From Lutibacter sp. Hel_I_33_5 (GTDB lineage Bacteria; Bacteroidota; Bacteroidia; Flavobacteriales; Flavobacteriaceae), in the NCBI RefSeq assembly GCF_007827455.1, contig NZ_VISM01000001.1, positions 1,651,501 to 1,715,500 on the forward strand: a DNA stretch of 64,000 bases, written 5' to 3'. Below, in pieces: positions 63,425 to 64,000 of the stretch; position 1 is the first letter of the stretch; each line of letters opens with the position of its first letter. The notes beneath the pieces were generated by a model. That model ran no database searches and was not told where the DNA came from. It saw only the letters and a program-made list of their open reading frames with translations. The position numbers and the translations under genes are program-made.

Positions 63425-63874
63425 TCATCCTCCGTTTCTTTTTCCTTTTTTTCCTGCTTTTCTTAATTTTCCTCTAACGTTTTTTTTATTTCGTCCTTTC
63501 TTGCCTTTAAAACGTTTTTTTAATTTTTGCTTTTGATTTTTTGTTAGCGTTCCCCGAAACTTAGATTTTGCTTGTTTAACACTAGCATCATTTAATGCAA
63601 TTAATTTTCTTTGTGATGAATTAAGAGATTGTTTTAACGCATGTTGCCTTTGAACTTTTGTTAAGGCTTTATTTTTTAAAATAGTTAATTGCTCTGATGT
63701 TAATGTAGCTTTAAATGCTGCTCTATTCTTTTTTAATAATTGCTTTTGTGCTTTTAACAATTGCTTTTGCTGTTTAGAAAGCTGTAAGTTTTCTATAGCA
63801 TCTTGAGCGATTATAGTTGTAGTCCCTAGAAAAAAAGAGAAAAATACACACACTAAAATTTTAAAAAGTTTCAT
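63425..63874 (-). CDS. Secreted Lys/Gln-rich protein with LTxxQ-like repeats
   Basis: A 149-residue exported helical protein. The signal peptide ends IIAQ. LTSEQLTILKNKALTKVQRQ, LNSSQRKLIA and LTKNQKQKLKKRF resemble the LTxxQ motifs of Spy/CpxP-like periplasmic proteins; similar proteins in Bacteroidota are annotated as sensors paired with ECF sigma factors. The last 40 residues are an extreme Lys/Arg/Gly tail (GKKGRNKKNVRGKLRKAGKK), unusual for a periplasmic chaperone and perhaps binding polyanions. Confidence 0.65.
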   Translation of the reverse strand: MKLFKILVCVFFSFFLGTTTIIAQDAIENLQLSKQQKQLLKAQKQLLKKNRAAFKATLTSEQLTILKNKALTKVQRQHALKQSLNSSQRKLIALNDASVKQAKSKFRGTLTKNQKQKLKKRFKGKKGRNKKNVRGKLRKAGKKGKRNGG

Positions 63875-63927
63875 TTTATTATATTAAATACTATTCTTTA
63901 GACCCAAAGTTTCTAATAAAGTTTAGA

Positions 63928-64000
63928 TTACTCAGAAAAAATTTCGTCTGTTAATAATTCATCATTTACAAACTCTTCTAAAAGCTGATCTACATTTGCA
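63928..64000 (-). CDS. Partial: C-terminal end of an unidentified protein
   Basis: The last 23 codons of a minus-strand gene entering from beyond base 64000; readable end ANVDQLLEEFVNDELLTDEI followed by FSE and TAA (63928-63930). The fragment is acidic and probably helical. It is 53 bases upstream of the LTxxQ-like gene and may share its transcript. The family cannot be named. Confidence 0.55.
   Translation of the reverse strand, partial: ANVDQLLEEFVNDELLTDEIFSE

Noticed and set aside
1..64000. CRISPR arrays, rRNA genes, prophage or a known defence system
   Set aside because: No regularly spaced repeats, rRNA sequence, phage structural genes or recognisable defence genes were seen on either strand.

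Overview
The window is AT-rich chromosomal DNA from a marine-type Flavobacteriaceae bacterium (Bacteroidota); the genus cannot be fixed, but Polaribacter, Tenacibaculum and relatives fit. The evidence is a gliding-motility lipoprotein (gldH), a type IX secretion gene (porZ), a large surface protein with a type IX C-terminal sorting domain, a TonB-dependent receptor with a carboxypeptidase-like N-terminal domain, several families almost confined to Bacteroidota, and promoters of the TAnnTTTG type.

Layout. 1-7.3 kb (minus): a polysaccharide block (start of a pseB-like dehydratase running off the edge, rfbC, rfbA, rfbB, a Wzz-like membrane protein), then a conserved DUF6909-like protein, an S41 protease and rnpA. 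7.5-12.4 kb (plus): gcdH, a small exported protein, a metallophosphoesterase, a GNAT/FemAB-like protein, tesB and an SdpI-like protein. 12.4-18 kb (minus): a TonB receptor, recO and porZ. 18-24 kb: a CYTH protein, a probable independent small RNA, hemolysin III, plsC, trpS, and an AlgX-like/MBOAT polysaccharide acetylation pair. 24-33.6 kb (minus): DUF4837 lipoprotein, LysM lytic transglycosylase, xth, a CoA-transferase pair split by a four-helix-bundle gene, PBP1A, gldH and ricT.

33.6-37.7 kb is the accessory island. It holds two small unknown genes, an IS110-family element with a structured leader that could be its bridge RNA, and an S12 beta-lactamase-like gene flanked by two attC-like palindromes. 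I read it as a small gene-cassette cluster without a visible integrase, entered by an IS110 element that sits against one palindrome.

37.8-54.7 kb is mostly core: trhO, a GNAT-asd-PaaE-like-LysE operon, a degenerate HupE-like gene, M1 and S8 peptidases, an MBL-fold hydrolase, tRNA-Cys, folB, glnS, an aldo/keto reductase, pgk, holB, a dispersed palindromic repeat and a MOSC protein. 54.8-60.1 kb looks like one regulated unit: a membrane LuxR-type regulator with a shortened sensor end, a tandem operator-like repeat, a small membrane protein, a 1165-residue sorted surface protein and a 56-residue exported peptide. The window ends with a GH3 protein, an M23 peptidase, an outer-membrane protein and a basic LTxxQ-like secreted protein.

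Several starts were moved from TTG to the first internal ATG where family homology or leader context supports it.
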